Source: Monoplex corrugatus
Taxonomy: Eukaryota > Mollusca > Gastropoda > Littorinimorpha > Ranellidae
Reading direction: 5' to 3'
DNA length: 64,000 nt
NCBI GenBank assembly: GCA_030674185.1
Contig: CM060307.1
Span: 44,394,681-44,458,680, forward strand
Part shown: positions 36,151 to 46,946 of the stretch, one piece after another
How positions within the stretch are numbered: position 1 is the first letter of the stretch
Layout: each line of letters starts with the position of its first letter
Made by a program: the position numbers and the translations under genes
Notes under the pieces: generated by a model
Told to the model about the DNA's origin: nothing
Database searches by the model: none
Seen by the model: the letters and a program-made list of their open reading frames with translations, nothing else

Positions 36151-36537
36151 GTCCATCATAAATTTCACAAACCCAGTGTCTGATTTCCTCTTCGTAAATG
36201 GTTCACTGTACAATAACTTTTGTAATCCAATGGAAACAAGTCTTTCTCTCCCATCCAGTTAATTTCTGTACGATGTTTTTAACATCGAGACCCTATCCTG
36301 TACTTCAGATGTAAGAAACATGTTGTTGGCCTTTGATAGCTTTGTCAGAGAAATGGGCTTAAACTACTGAGATCAGGTTTAAGCTGCTGAAAATGTACAG
36401 GCGCGGTTATTTAAACGTTGTACGCGTTTGCAAAGTATACTCCTTCCAATATTTTGGGGATGATTTCGGTTTGGGCTCTTGTCGCAACTCTGTTCCAGAC
36501 TTATGTGTGAAATGTGAATGAGTATGTATGTAGTCTG
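36151..36537. other. No recognisable feature
   Basis: AT-rich single-copy-looking sequence. Confidence 0.5.
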
Positions 36538-36728
36538 TTAGCCCTTAGGCTCTCGCACCCTGTCCACCAGTATCCGGCATTGTCCACCATGCTAGCCAAG
36601 CAAAAACGTAACTTTGACTCCCTCACTCTATCCGCCAACTTCCTGCAGGAAGATAGTGAATAGGATGAGGGAGTCCAAGGGTTAAGTTTTTGCTGTTGGT
36701 GGACAGGGTGTGGGAGTCAAAGGGTTAA
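36538..36728. mobile_element. Fold-back MITE-like element, copy 5
   Basis: Left outer arm degraded (TTAGCCCTTAGGCTCTCGCA), right outer arm GTGTGGGAGTCAAAGGGTTAA. The inner palindrome has CTTCCTGCAGGAAG at its centre. The long spacer is on the left, as in copy 1, i.e. opposite to copies 2-4. Confidence 0.8.
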
Positions 36729-37059
36729 ACGAAGCATGCACAGAACGTGATATCTGACAGATCACATGGCTGAGATGTGATTGATCAAGTACTTATACTT
36801 GCGCTGAATGTGGCAGATCACTTATACAGTGTGTCATGTGGGACTCAAGTATGACCTTCCCTTCACCTTTTTAGTACATAATCAGTATCTGCTATTGTGC
36901 TGAATTTCTTTGGACAATACTGGAGCAGCAAAAATATTACTTTTTCCCTAAAACAGATAAAGAATGCGGGGCAAATGTATGACATGCATGGTTAGTAACT
37001 TTGACAACGTTCAAATTATTTCAAACTTTCGCTCAGGAGTTTGGATTTTGGGGGTTTAT

Positions 37060-37200
37060 TCAAAAAGATTCATCGCACTCGGACAATTCTATATACGGTC
37101 CAACTGATCTGTCATCTGTCATCTGTCATCTGTCATCTGTCATCTGCCATCTGTCATCTGTCATCTGTCATCTGTCTTCATCTGTCATCTGCCAATTGAC
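37060..37200. repeat. Dispersed-repeat fragment followed by (GTCATCT)n
   Basis: CTCGGACAATTCTATATACG (37078-37097) also occurs, slightly changed, at 41868-41887. It resembles a tail motif of gastropod SINEs as I remember it. A heptamer GTCATCT then repeats about a dozen times to 37190. Confidence 0.65.
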
Positions 37201-37261
37201 AAACTCCTTCAGCCTGTGCAAAACTCGGTGTGCTGGAAATGTCTTGAAATAGATGGGGGAA

Positions 37262-37470
37262 GGGAACAAATCATCTTCACCATCACATGCCCTGCTGCAT
37301 GGCGTTGGCAACTATGGCCTCCATACGAATCTGTCTTATGTCGCTGCAAGTACATCTCCCACCCTTTTTGTCTTTATCCACTCCGCAGATCTGTCCAGTA
37401 TTTTCTCCCTGGTCTACCTGGTGCTCTTTTTCCCCTCCAGCTTTCCTGTTGTGACCAGGTGCTCAAAATG
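37262..37470 (-). mobile_element. LINE 3' end, family X
   Basis: Minus-strand reading gives GAGCACCTGGTCACAACAGG, ACCAGGGAGAAAATACTGG, GGGTGGGAGATGTACTTGC and GCCAACGCCATGCAGCAGGG, ending in a GATGGTGAAGATGA tail. This is the longest of the truncated copies together with 55640-55912. Confidence 0.8.
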
Positions 37471-37485
37471 ATTCGTTTTAATTAG

Positions 37486-37986
37486 GCCTTTGATACGGTT
37501 TGGATATTCTGTCTAGCTTCAAAACATGGGTCTGTGACAATGTAGTGTTCTACACTCCATTCTGTAGTATAGCTTGGCATAGCAGTCTTTGTCTGGCATG
37601 CTTTCAGGATTAACAGGTCTTCTTACATCTGAATGTAGCGGTGGTTTGAACTCGGTTGTTTTTTTCTGAATTCAGCATCCTGTCAAAACTGTTTCCAAGC
37701 GTACATTGCCAGTTCGTTTGATACTGGTTTCTAGAAGTAACTGGCGGAATGTCTTTACCAGCCGCTTTGTTATCAAGAGTGTAGAACAGTACCTGTGCTT
37801 TGGTAAGATTATTTGCAGAGCCAGTTCCTCGGCATCTCTGACCTAAGTCGTTCACTTGTTCTTGGACTGTTTTGTTTCTTTCTGGTGCATATTTGCCCGT
37901 CTTGTAGATGAGCCTGTCGTCAGCAAACATAAGTATATGGGCTGGTCTATTGTTATTTATATCAGCAAGTCCTTTTGCATATATGT
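37486..37986 (-). pseudogene. LINE RT fragment (family III), downstream half
   Basis: Minus-strand translation shows KGLADINNNRPAHILMFADD (RT motif C, FADD) followed by RLIYKTGKYAPERNK, VQEQVNDLGQRC, NLTKAQVLFYTLDNKAAGKD and FDRMLNS. This is the normal run from motif C into the thumb of a LINE RT. Motifs A and B of the same element lie at 38953-39390; the two halves are separated by the LINE at 37996-38943. Stops and small shifts are present, so it is dead. Confidence 0.85.
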
Positions 37987-37995
37987 AAAGGACTG
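37987..37995. repeat. Target-site duplication, left copy
   Basis: AAAGGACTG. The identical nine bases are at 38944-38952, directly after the (GAT)n tail of the inserted LINE. Confidence 0.85.
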
Positions 37996-38943
37996 CCCAC
38001 AGTTGGAGTACGCCAAGGATGCCTGCTCTCCCCCACTCTCTTCAACATCTTCTTAGAGAGAATAATGGCTGACGCACTTGAAGACCACGAGGGAACAGTC
38101 AGCATCGGAGGTAGAACAATCACAAACTTGCGTTTTGCCGACGACATTGACGGACTAGCTGGGCAAGAGCAAGAGCTAGTCAGCTTGATAAAACATCTTG
38201 ATGAGGCCTCCACAGCATATGGCATGCAGATCAGTGCAGAGAAAACCCAGTTGATGACATATAATACCAATGGCATCAGCACTGACATTACCATAGACAA
38301 CAAGAAACTTGAGACCGTCCATAGATTTAAATATCTGGGAGCTATAGTATCAGATGAAGGATCAAAGCCCGAGGTACTTTCCAGGATTGCCCAGACCACA
38401 GCTGCAATGACCAAGCTAAAAGTCATCTGGAACGACAAGAATATCGCAATCGGCTCCAAGATCAGACTGATGCGTTCCCTGGTCATGTCAATATTTTTGT
38501 ATGCATGCGAAACATGGACCATAACAGCAGACATTGAAAGAAGGATACAGGCAATGGAGATGAGATGCTTCCGCAAACTCCTTGGTATCTCGTACAAAGA
38601 TCATATAACGAATAAGGAAGTGAAAACCCGAATCGAAAACGCCATCGGGCCGTATGAAGACCTCCTGACCTCAGTGAAAAGACGCAAACTGAGGTGGTAC
38701 GGGCACGTCACACGATCATCTGGACTGGCCAAGACCGTCTTGCAGGGAACAGTTCAGGGAGGGAGACGAAGAGGCAGACAGAGAAAAAAGATGGGAAGAC
38801 AATATCAGAGAGTGGACTGGCCTTGAATGGAATATCATTCTGCGGAAAGCTGAGGACCGTGAGGAGTGGAGGAAGTTGGTTGCAAAATCTTCAGTGGTGC
38901 CCCAACGGTCAACCAGACTACGGGACTGATGATGATGATGATG
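37996..38943 (+). mobile_element. 5'-truncated LINE (family IV) nested in LINE family III
   Basis: 948 bp flanked by a 9-bp target-site duplication. Coding begins within RT motif B (TVGVRQGCLLSPTLFN) and contains LRFADDIDGLAG (motif C), FKYLGAIVSD, FLYACETWTI, RRKLRWYGHVTR and GGRRRGRQRKK. After a one-base frameshift near 38791, reading continues in the next frame (WEDNIREWTGLEWN) to a (GAT)n tail. Motif A and the endonuclease were never inserted, as is usual for incomplete target-primed reverse transcription. Confidence 0.9.
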
Positions 38944-38952
38944 AAAGGACTG
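38944..38952. repeat. Target-site duplication, right copy
   Basis: AAAGGACTG, matching 37987-37995. In the minus LINE these bases lie just beyond the codons for GSPLSPVLF, where the host reading frame resumes. Confidence 0.85.
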
Positions 38953-39390
38953 GAGAAAGTGGTGATCCTTAAGGGAGTCCCATGGAGAATTTGTGGGGTA
39001 CTGAACACCTGTTTCCGAGTTAAAAAAAAAAAAAGAAAGACCACTTGTTCTTGGAATGCAGCGGCAGGTCATCTTGTGATTTTGAAACCTTTTCGCTGAA
39101 ACAGATCTTGTGAATTTGACTTTATTGTACGCATCTTCTAGATCAATAGCTACAGCAAGGTTTTCTTCTTTATTCTGGGAACCTTCATAAACTGTGTGAG
39201 CAAAGGCAGCTCCAGTTACCACTGTACTTTTTTCCTAGCTCTAAGTCGGTGGGAGTGTTTTTCTGTCTTCTAGATTTCTTGCTATTTTCTTGACTATATT
39301 GTTCTTTGTCAGAGCAATTTTCTTGACTATATTGTTGCTTATCAGTTTCCCATGTTAATATGTAAAAGAAACAACAACAAAAATCAAAAG
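38953..39390 (-). pseudogene. LINE RT fragment (family III), upstream half
   Basis: Minus-strand translation gives NLEDRKTLPP-like sequence (about 39290), VTGAAFAHTVYEGSQNKEE, LAVAIDLEDAYNKVKF (RT motif A) near 39120, and MGLP*GSPLSPVLF (motif B, one Gln codon changed to stop) at 38955-38995. Sequence between A and B is shortened and carries a poly-T run. It continues at 37986 after the nested insertion. Confidence 0.8.
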
Positions 39391-40253
39391 GCTCCCCTGA
39401 AAAGATGGCATTCACTGCACACAAGGACTATATCAACATTTTAAACTGACAGTTTTAAAGTTTTAGTATTCCAGAGTGGTCCCTAGTTCGGATGGCGCGG
39501 TATATTAAAAGAAATGGTGCGTAACAAAGCGGCTTTAGCGAGCACCAAGCAGGGACATGGATTAAGTTGGGATAATGACCTTAGTCTCAACTCTCTTTTA
39601 CTGTAAGTGGTGTTGTTGAATGGTTTTGCGCCAAAAATTGCCATACGTTTATCAATGAGGCAAGATTTCGTTGTTTGTTTTTTCTTAATCTATGTAATCC
39701 GTTTATTTGCTAATTGTTTCTGATTTTTTTTTAATTCTTGAGTTCGGCTGTCTTCATCAACACATAGACGTACTTGGACATACGACTGGTAGCAGTGGCT
39801 GTGGTGGTGGTGGTAGTGGTGATGGTAGTAAATGGTGGTGCTGTGGGCCTGCACGTGCATAGCCGTGCGTGAGTGTGTGTGCATGTCTGCTGACTGATGA
39901 TTGCAAGAAATTAATGTGACCACATATATTCTGTTCAATGGATGTCTTTTGACCAGTACTCATCATGTTGGCAGAAATTGATTGCTGTTGTCTCGGACTT
40001 CTGGGCTCCTGTTTATCGAATTAGGTTTGTATATTTGGCTAAAGAGGGTGTTCTGCGTATGTTATATTGGAATAGGAATGACACAGTAAAGCGACGAAGT
40101 GACTGCCAGGGCTACTCAGTCAAAGCGTCATAAGCTGAATCCCTTCGTGTGCCGATCTCTTTTGGTCTTTTCTGACAAAGAGAACTAATTTGTCTATTCT
40201 TCGCTATAATGGTGTTATTTCCAACTTTCTGTTCCTTCATGGGCATAGTGCCT
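39391..40253. other. No recognisable gene
   Basis: AT-rich. Contains a short GGT-rich run at 39795-39835. No transposon signature recognised. Confidence 0.45.
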
Positions 40254-41215
40254 TTGGTTGGTTGGTTGGTTGGTTGGTTGGTTGGTTGGTTGGTTGGTTG
40301 GTTGGATGGTTGGTTGGTTGGTTGGTTGGTTGGTTGGTTGGTTGGTTGGTTGGTTGGTTGGTTGGTTGGTTGGTCGGTTGTTTGGTTGGTTGGTTGGTTG
40401 GCTGGTTGGTTGGTTGGTTGTGCTGGCTGGCTGGTTGGTTGGTTGGTTGGTTGGTTGGTCGGTCGGTCGGTCAGTCGGTCGGTCGGTCGGTTGGTTGGTT
40501 GGTTGGTTGGCTGGCTGGCTGGCTGGCTGGTTGGTGGTTGGTTGGTTGGCTGGCTGGTTGGTTGGTTGGTCGGTCGGTCGGTCGGTCGGTCGGTCGGTCG
40601 GTTGGTTGGTTGTGTTGGTTGGTTGGTTGGTTGGTTGGTTGGTTGGTTGGTTGGTTGGCTGGTTGACTGGTTGACTGGTTGGTTGGTTGGTCGGTCGGTC
40701 GGTCGGTCGGTCGTTTGGTTGGCTGGTTGGATGGTCGGTCGGTCGGTCGGTCAGTCGGTCGGTTGGTTAGTTGGTTGGTTGGTTTGGTTGGTGACTGGCT
40801 GGCTGGCTTGCTGGCCGGCTAGCTAGCTAGTTATCTAGTTGGTTGGTTGGTGTTGGTTGGTTGGTTGGTTGGTTGGTTGGTTGGTTGGTTGGTTGGTCAG
40901 TCGGTCGGTTGGTCGGTCGGTCGGTCGGTCAGTCAGTCAGTCAGTTAGTCGGTCGGTCGGTTCGTTCGTTCGTTCGTTTGTTCGTTCGGTTGATCGGTCG
41001 GTCGGTCGGTCGGTCGGTCGGTCGGTCGGTCGGTCGGTCGGTCGTTTGTTCGTACGTACGTCAGTCAGTCAGTCAGTCAGTCAGTTTGTCAGTTGGTTGG
41101 TGAGTTGGTTGGTTGGTTGGTTGGCTGGCTGGTTGGTTGGTTGGTTGGCTGGTTGGTTGATTGGTTGGTTGGCTGGTTGGTTGGTTGGTTGGTTGGTTGT
41201 CTGTCTGTCTATCTA

Positions 41216-41250
<35 letters not shown>

Positions 41251-41276
41251 GTCTGTCTGTCTGCCTGTCTCTCTGT
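40254..41276. repeat. 1-kb tetranucleotide tract: (GGTT)n, (GGTC)n, (CAGT)n, (GTCT)n
   Basis: GGTT dominates, with blocks of GGTC (for example 40460-40492, 40570-40602, 40690-40712, 40990-41042), GGCT and TCAG, passing into GTCT/ATCT from 41199. Long Trp/Leu/Val/Gly open frames are artefacts. Confidence 0.97.
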
Positions 41277-42074
41277 AAGACGGGAAATGGAGGGGGGAAA
41301 GGGAGAGGGGAGTTGGACCTTTTATGCGCAGAGTTAGGGCAATTGTCTTGGTTGTTAGTTGCTGTATTTTGTGAATGATTTGATCTGTTCAGGCAATTTG
41401 TTTTCCTTTTTGTTTTGGAATTTTATGATAGATTTGTGATTTTGTTTTAAGCAGATATGAGAGTGATGTACTTGTGATGTGAGTCCAATGTATGCACGTT
41501 TTGATTTCCAAAAGGGAATTAGAACAGGAGTATTGAAGTATTGAACTGAACTGAATTGAACTGAAATCTATTTTGGACGGTATATTTACAGACAATGAGC
41601 GCTCATAAGGAGACAAAAAGAAGCAGGGAAAGATGTAAAATTTTAGTTTGTGGATGCTTTTTTTTTAATTAGGTAAACAAAAGACTGTGTTAGCGTGGCT
41701 TGACCATTTTATGTTTTCTACAAGCACTGATTACTGGTCGTGTACCTGTTCTTTAATAAGGAAACTTGTCAGTCAAATGAACTGGATTACAGTCATGTTT
41801 TAATTTTGCTGTACATATTGCTGTGAGTTTGGAGTTAAAAGATGTGTGCAAAAGGAATTCGCTGGACTCGGACAATTCTATATGCGGTCCACTGAAATTT
41901 GCCAGCAATCGTCTGATGAATGTTTTGAGCCTGCGCAGAATCATATGCACTGGCTTGATCATGAAATGAAAAGGGAGAACAGGGATGTGTATGCTGGGTG
42001 CTTTCGTATTTTCGTACATCATGGAACACTTGGCTTACAGCATCTGTCGCGTGCGTATTTGATGATCTACGTAC
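41277..42074. other. No recognisable gene; one dispersed-repeat fragment
   Basis: Mostly AT-rich. At 41865-41965, ACTCGGACAATTCTATATGC and a following GAGCCTGCGCAGAA-like stretch parallel 37075-37225, so an old repeat is present. Confidence 0.5.
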
Positions 42075-42520
42075 GTCTTCATATTCATATTTACATTCAT
42101 TTCATTTTGTCACCGTGGATTTACCATGTGAAACTCGGGCTGCTCACCACTTTGAGAGCGCGTGGCTGCAGTGCAGCTGTCCCTCCCCCTTTTCTTCCCC
42201 AAGACTTCAGCAAGGCAAGAAGGCTAACTGGCCTTCATGGGCAGGGACCTGGGAAATTAACCCATCTCTTCAATGTTTTATACCAGGGCAGCCAGGCGAT
42301 GCCCTGCTCTTTACGATTTTGAACTGCCGTGGGATCTTTAGCGTGCGACGGTAAGAAGGAGCAAGTGTCTGATTCGTTTTTCGTCCCCTTTTTGAGGACT
42401 AGACGTTCAGTTCGATTTTCAGATCAAATTGAGGAGAAAAGTCGAGGCCTCAAGGGAAACAAACCCTGGAACCTCGAGCGTAATTATTGGCAAGCGAACG
42501 TTTGAACTATCTTCCAATCC
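42075..42520 (-). mobile_element. tRNA-derived SINE, family A, copy 2
   Basis: Parallel to 23722-24152 over its full length: tail TCATATTCATATTTACATTC at the left, CGGGCTGCTC, GCAAGAAGGCTAACTGGCC, CGTGGGATCTTTAGCGTGCG, TTCAGTTCGATTTTC, CCCTGGAACCTCGAGC, and a head with AACGTTTGAACTAT at the right. The head is at high coordinate, so it is on the minus strand. Confidence 0.75.
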
Positions 42521-42539
42521 TCTCTCTGTGCACACGACT

Positions 42540-42678
42540 AGGTGCACATACACACTAACCTGGAAGATAAGAACACGCTCTACCCTTTGCACACCAGGCG
42601 CTGACAGGCGGAATCGAACTCAGACCGTCCAAATGGAAGTCCGACGCTCTAAAACCACTTGTCCACTTTGCGCCCGAA
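42540..42678 (-). mobile_element. tRNA-derived SINE head (second family)
   Basis: Read on the minus strand: GGCGCAAAGTGGACAAGTGG (A-box-like), then GTCGGACTTCCATTTGG, then GAGTTCGATTCC (B box), spaced as in a tRNA gene, followed by GGGTAGAGCGTG. The anticodon region is not tRNA-like enough for a functional tRNA. Confidence 0.65.
42610..42621 (-). promoter_or_regulatory. RNA polymerase III B box of SINE
   Basis: Minus-strand GAGTTCGATTCC fits the consensus GGTTCGANTCC closely. The A-box-like segment lies about 40 bp upstream at 42653-42666. Confidence 0.55.
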
Positions 42679-42742
42679 GCGAGCGTTTGTGTAACCTGGA
42701 TCATGACCATGGCACAGCCACAGCCACAGGGGGCAACCAAAC

Positions 42743-42892
42743 TTTTAATTACACATACTGTACCGTGGCTCACTGATGCAATAAGCGGCAGCGATTTGCC
42801 ATTTCTGCCTCATAAACAATAAAGTCCGAAGGGACCATAACTCTGAGAGTATCCATGTCTTGCGCATGCGCATGTGCTCTTCCTCTTTTCTC
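42743..42892. repeat. DIRS left inverted terminal repeat
   Basis: TTTTAATTACACATACTGTA, then TACCGTGGCTCACTGATGCA onward through GCGCATGCGCATGTGCTC. From 42761 it is the inverted match of 48231-48363. Confidence 0.93.
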
Positions 42893-42989
42893 GGCAGCCA
42901 TCTTCCAGCTCGCCTCGTACTCTCTGAGCAGCTAAGTATTTTTCGATTTCGCTACGCGATCGATCGATTCTCGTTGCTGTTTTTGTGTC

Positions 42990-45303
42990 TTGCCTATGTT
43001 TTCGTTTAAGGGAGAAACTTATGTGAAGCGATTGGGTGGCAAAGCGAGGGTTAAGAAGATTTCGTCGACGAATTCTCCAACCCACAGACCGGTGGTTCGA
43101 CCGGCGCACCAAAACCCGCTCTCTCTTCATCTTTGTCTCTCTCTTCTACGTCTTCTCTCTATCACTCTCTCCACAAGTCATCGCAACTCAGCTACGGTTC
43201 TGTTGCGGTGACCACGAGCCCTCAACTCAGCTCCGGCTCAGTTGACTTTTCGTCATTTTGCGGCCTTCACACTGCCCATCACGGTTATCAACTTAACTGC
43301 GGTTCTGTCGATCCTGTGTTCGCCCCCTTCGTACAGCTCAATTCCGGTTCTGCCGATACAGTTTCAGCCCCTATGGCTGAAGGGTGACTTGGGTATGGGT
43401 CTCCTTCGGGAGGCAGGAAGGCCAGCACTTTGACTGAAACTGGCTTACCCCCTGGTTCGCCAGGCAGGACACCCCTGGTTCGCCAGGTGGGCCAAGGGAG
43501 ACAACCCCCCTTTACGGGCGTCAGATTGTCGATCCGCCCCGGTTGCCTCCCTTCCTCCCCCGCAGCCTGCTGCTGCCTCCGCTCCAACCTCTCTGTCCCA
43601 TTCCGGACAGAGCACTTGGGCGCCTTGGCAAATACCAAGCGACCCAGGGCGGGCTGGCACCTCTCTGTCCCATTCCGGACAGAGCACTTGGCCGCCTAGG
43701 CAAATGCCAAGCGGCCCCCAGCAGGCTGGCCCTTTGGGCACTGGGGAACCCCCGACCCACGGGGACCATTACCCGCGGGCGTCAGACCGTAGGTCCGCCC
43801 CGGCTGGTCATCACAACTCAACTACGGTTCTGTTGCCATGACCACGAGCCCTCAACTCAGCTGCGGCTCTGTTGACTTGTCATTTTGCGGCCTTCACACT
43901 GCCCCTCACGGTAATCGACTCGTCTGCGGCTCGGTCGATTCCGTACTCGCCCTCTCAGTACAGCTCAACCCCGGTTCAGCTGCTACTGTTTCAGCCCCTA
44001 TGGCTGAAAGGCGACACGGGTATGGGTCTCCTTTGGGAGGCAGGAAGGCCAGCACCTTGACAGAAAATGGCTCACCCCCTGGTTCGCCAGGCGGGATGCC
44101 CCCTGGTTCGCCAGGCGGGCCAAGGGAGACAACCCCCCTATTACGGGCGTCAGATCATAGATCCGCCCAGGTTGTCTCCCTCCCTGCAGCCTGCTTGTGC
44201 CCTGAACGCAGCTGCAGCTCTGAAAAAGGCTCACCCCCTGCTTAGCCAGATGGGTCATGGGTGACAACACCCGTCGCGGGCGTCAGACTGTAGGTCCGCC
44301 CCGGCTTGGTCATCACAACTCAACTACGGTTCTGTTGCCATGACCACGAGCCCTCAACTCAGCTTCGGCTCTGTTGACTTTTTGTTATTTTGAGGCCTTC
44401 ACACTGCCCCTCACGGTAATCGACTCAGCTGCGGTTCTGTCGATTTTGTACTCGCCCCCTCCGTACAGCTCAACCCCGGTTCAGCTGCTACTGCTTCAGC
44501 CCCTATGGCTGAAGGGTGACACGGGTATGGGTCTCCTTCGGGAGGCAGGAAGGCCAGCACTTGGGCAGAAAATGACTCACCCCCTGGTTCGCCAGGCGGG
44601 CCAAGGGAGACAACCCCCCTATTACGGGCGTCAGATCGTAGATCCGCCCAGGTTGTCTCCTTTTCTCCCCTGCAGCCTGCTTGTGCCCCCACTCCAACCT
44701 CTTTGTCCCACTGGACAGAGTGCTTGGTCACCTTGGCAAATGCCAAGCGACCCACTGCGGGCTGGCACATCTCTGTCCCATTGTGGACAGAGCGCTTAGT
44801 CGTCTTGGCAAATGACAACCGACCCCCAGCAGGCTGGCCCCTTGGGCACTGGGGATCCGGGGACTCCATCGGCTCAGCCCATGACGCCTCCCATGGCACC
44901 GTACATGGCGCCATGGCAGCACTTCCCATCTATGGGATTTCCCCTTGCCTCGTTCGCTGGGTATACTTGGTGGCCCCGCTTTATGCCCGGCGCCCCACCC
45001 ACGCAGGCGTCTGCCTTGACTACCCCTCTGGATCCCCCCCAGGTCGTATTCCTCCCCAAGGGGGCCTCCCCGGGGCTTCTGACCCCAGTCCGTTTGGAGT
45101 TTGCCCACACTCGGGCACTCACAGTCCATCGCCTCCTCTGTAGGCGGGCCGGGGGTACACTGACTCGAAATCGGATGATGAGGGCTCTACCCCGCTTCCC
45201 AAGAGGCCAAGGCTCCCTGCCCTGCCATGGCAGAGCTCGCCTTGGCCCTTCCTCTCACAGCCCCAGCCTCCCCTTTCCTAAAAGAGTCAGGCTTGGTGGC
45301 TGA
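42990..45303 (+). pseudogene. DIRS ORF1 (gag-like) region, broken
   Basis: Opens at MPMFSFKGETYVKRLGGKAR, a basic N-terminus, then becomes Pro/Ser/Gly-rich (VTTSPQLS, CGSVD, PPGSPG, SAPMAE). Frame changes occur among the units of an internal triplication (43177-44860); the frame of each unit differs and stops interrupt it. The last part (44812-45303) stays open, with PLGTGDPGTPSAQPMTPPMA. By position and composition it would be the nucleic-acid-binding gag-like protein, but there is no diagnostic motif. Confidence 0.55.
43177..44860. repeat. Internal triplication in DIRS ORF1
   Basis: Units begin at 43177, 43807 and 44309 (GTCATCACAACTCAACTACG or a close variant) and carry the same landmarks in order: CCACGAGCCCTCAACTCAGC, GCGGCCTTCACACTGCCC, TTCAGCCCCTATGGCTGAA, CCCTGGTTCGCCAGGC, ACGGGCGTCAGA. 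Spacings are 630 and 502 bp, the difference being extra CATTCCGGACAGAGCACTTGG modules in unit 1. Confidence 0.88.
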
Positions 45304-46118
45304 CTCGGTGAGGAGGGCTCATAGCAAGGTGAGGGGCACTGAGGCACAGGACATCCTTCCAGGCTCTGTGCCCGACTTCCTTGGAGCTCTGGCTTACGGG
45401 AAATTCCTGAGGCCAGAGAAACTCCCTTTCCACAGAACGGTCCTTATGGCCCATGAGGCCTTTCCAGAGTCGCCACTCTCCCTCACACAGGATAACCTCG
45501 TCTTAGCACAAGAGAGGTCTCAGGCCCAGCAGCGGCATATCTCCCTCTCGCAGCGCTGCCTGCAAACTGGAAGGAGACTGCCAGGAGAGGTCTGGAAGTG
45601 GATCCAGTGGTGGATTCCTTCTTGGGTGTGGTCTTGTGTCCGCTCTTCAGGACCCAGACTACGAGCCCACTTCTCTCCGTCAGTCACCTGTCTCTCCCGC
45701 AATGGTTGCTCCCATTCACTCCATGGCAGAAAGACCTCAAGCACTCGGCCAATGCCCTTCGCCAGATTGTACCTCAATTCAGACCTGTCAAGGCCAAATG
45801 CGGTACTCTTACCATCTTTGGTCACCCGCTCTTCATCTGCCAGAGCTTCCTCGAGAGCTGTGCCACTTAGGTCTGGTTCCCTCTTCGGGACCCACGTGCA
45901 GGCCACTATCAAGAGTCAGGACGAAATCAGGAGGGACCTCGCCCTTCACTCTGGTCCCGCTTGCCCGCGGCAAAGCGCCCTGCTCCGGCGGCTCCCCCAC
46001 CTTCCAGGGGCCTCCACAGGAGACGTTTTGCGCCTCCTTCAGCCCCAAAGAGGCTAGGGCAAGCACCCCCCGACAGGCGATCCTGTGGGCAGTCTGTCCC
46101 GACACATAGACACTTTCA
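45304..46118 (+). other. DIRS linker between gag-like region and RT
   Basis: GC-rich, with an open frame (45227-46057) lacking family motifs. It probably encodes the C-terminal part of ORF1 and the start of the RT polyprotein with accumulated frameshifts. Confidence 0.45.
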
Positions 46119-46946
46119 GATGGAAACCCCTAGGTCCATCTGTGATGCCTTGCTCCTGGACGACTGGGGGATTTCCATTGATCTCAAAAATGCGTATTCC
46201 CATCTCTTTATTCACCCAAGGGACAGGACGAACCTCCAATTCGTTTCGAGGAACCGATTCTTCCAGTTCAGGGCTTTTCCCCAGGGTTGCTTGGGACCAA
46301 TCATCAGTGAGCAAATGGCACTCCCGGTCCTGGTTAGCCCAGGGAGTCCATATCACACACACCCCTCCTCAGCGGACTTGTTCACGGATGCGTCCTAATC
46401 CGGGTGGGGGGCCTACGTGGGCCTGCTAACAGCAGCAGGTCAATGGTCACAAGACCTCCTTTCCTGTCACATCAACATGCTGGATCTGGAGGCAGTTTTT
46501 AAGCCCCCAGAGACTTTCTCCCCTTTCTTAAGGGAAAACATGTTCGCATCGACATGGACAACACTACTATGGCTTGTTACATCAACAAGCAAAGGGGCAC
46601 ACGCTCCCACTCCTTATCTCGGAGAGCGGAACAGCTTCCACTCTGGTGTGTAGAACAATCCTTTTGGATCTCAGCGATGCATGTCCCGGGAAAGATGAAT
46701 ATACTTGCGGCCTCCGTCCGCAGCTCCCACAGGATTCTTCCCTCAGAACAGGCACTGGTCTGTGCAGTTCTGAAGCCAGTGTGGGCAGCGTGGTCCAAAT
46801 CACAAGTGGACCTGTTTGCCACCAGATTCCACCGCCGCCTTCATCTGTATGTCTTTCCAGTCTCGGATCCTTCGGCTTGGCCCGTGGATGCTCCGTCCAT
46901 CCCACGGTCAATCCTGACGGGCTACGCCTTCCCTCCGTTCCCCTAA
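46119..46946 (+). pseudogene. DIRS reverse transcriptase and RNase H, internally deleted
   Basis: RT: DDWGISIDLKNAYSHLFIHP (46158-46217), the motif A region with catalytic Asp, then FVSRNRFFQFRAFPQG. Shortly after this the sequence passes to ADLFTDAS (46373), the first catalytic strand of RNase H, so motif B and the YxDD-type motif C are missing. RNase H continues with SGWGAYVG (after a TAA at 46396), HINMLDLEAVF, then in the next frame MDNTTMACYINKQ and MHVPGKMNILA. Then comes WSKSQVDLFATRFHRRLHLYVF, a stretch typical of DIRS polyproteins after the RNase H. The family RT would copy element RNA into cDNA; this one cannot. Confidence 0.85.

Noticed and set aside
40190..41378. Trp/Leu/Val/Gly frames of up to 205 residues
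   Set aside because: Translation of GGTT/GGTC tetranucleotides.
42540..42678. Possible functional tRNA gene
   Set aside because: A and B boxes are present, but the cloverleaf is not convincing, and related heads occur attached to SINE bodies; annotated as SINE.
45227..46057. 276-codon frame as an independent host gene
   Set aside because: It lies wholly inside the DIRS element, has the element's GC-rich composition and no family motif.
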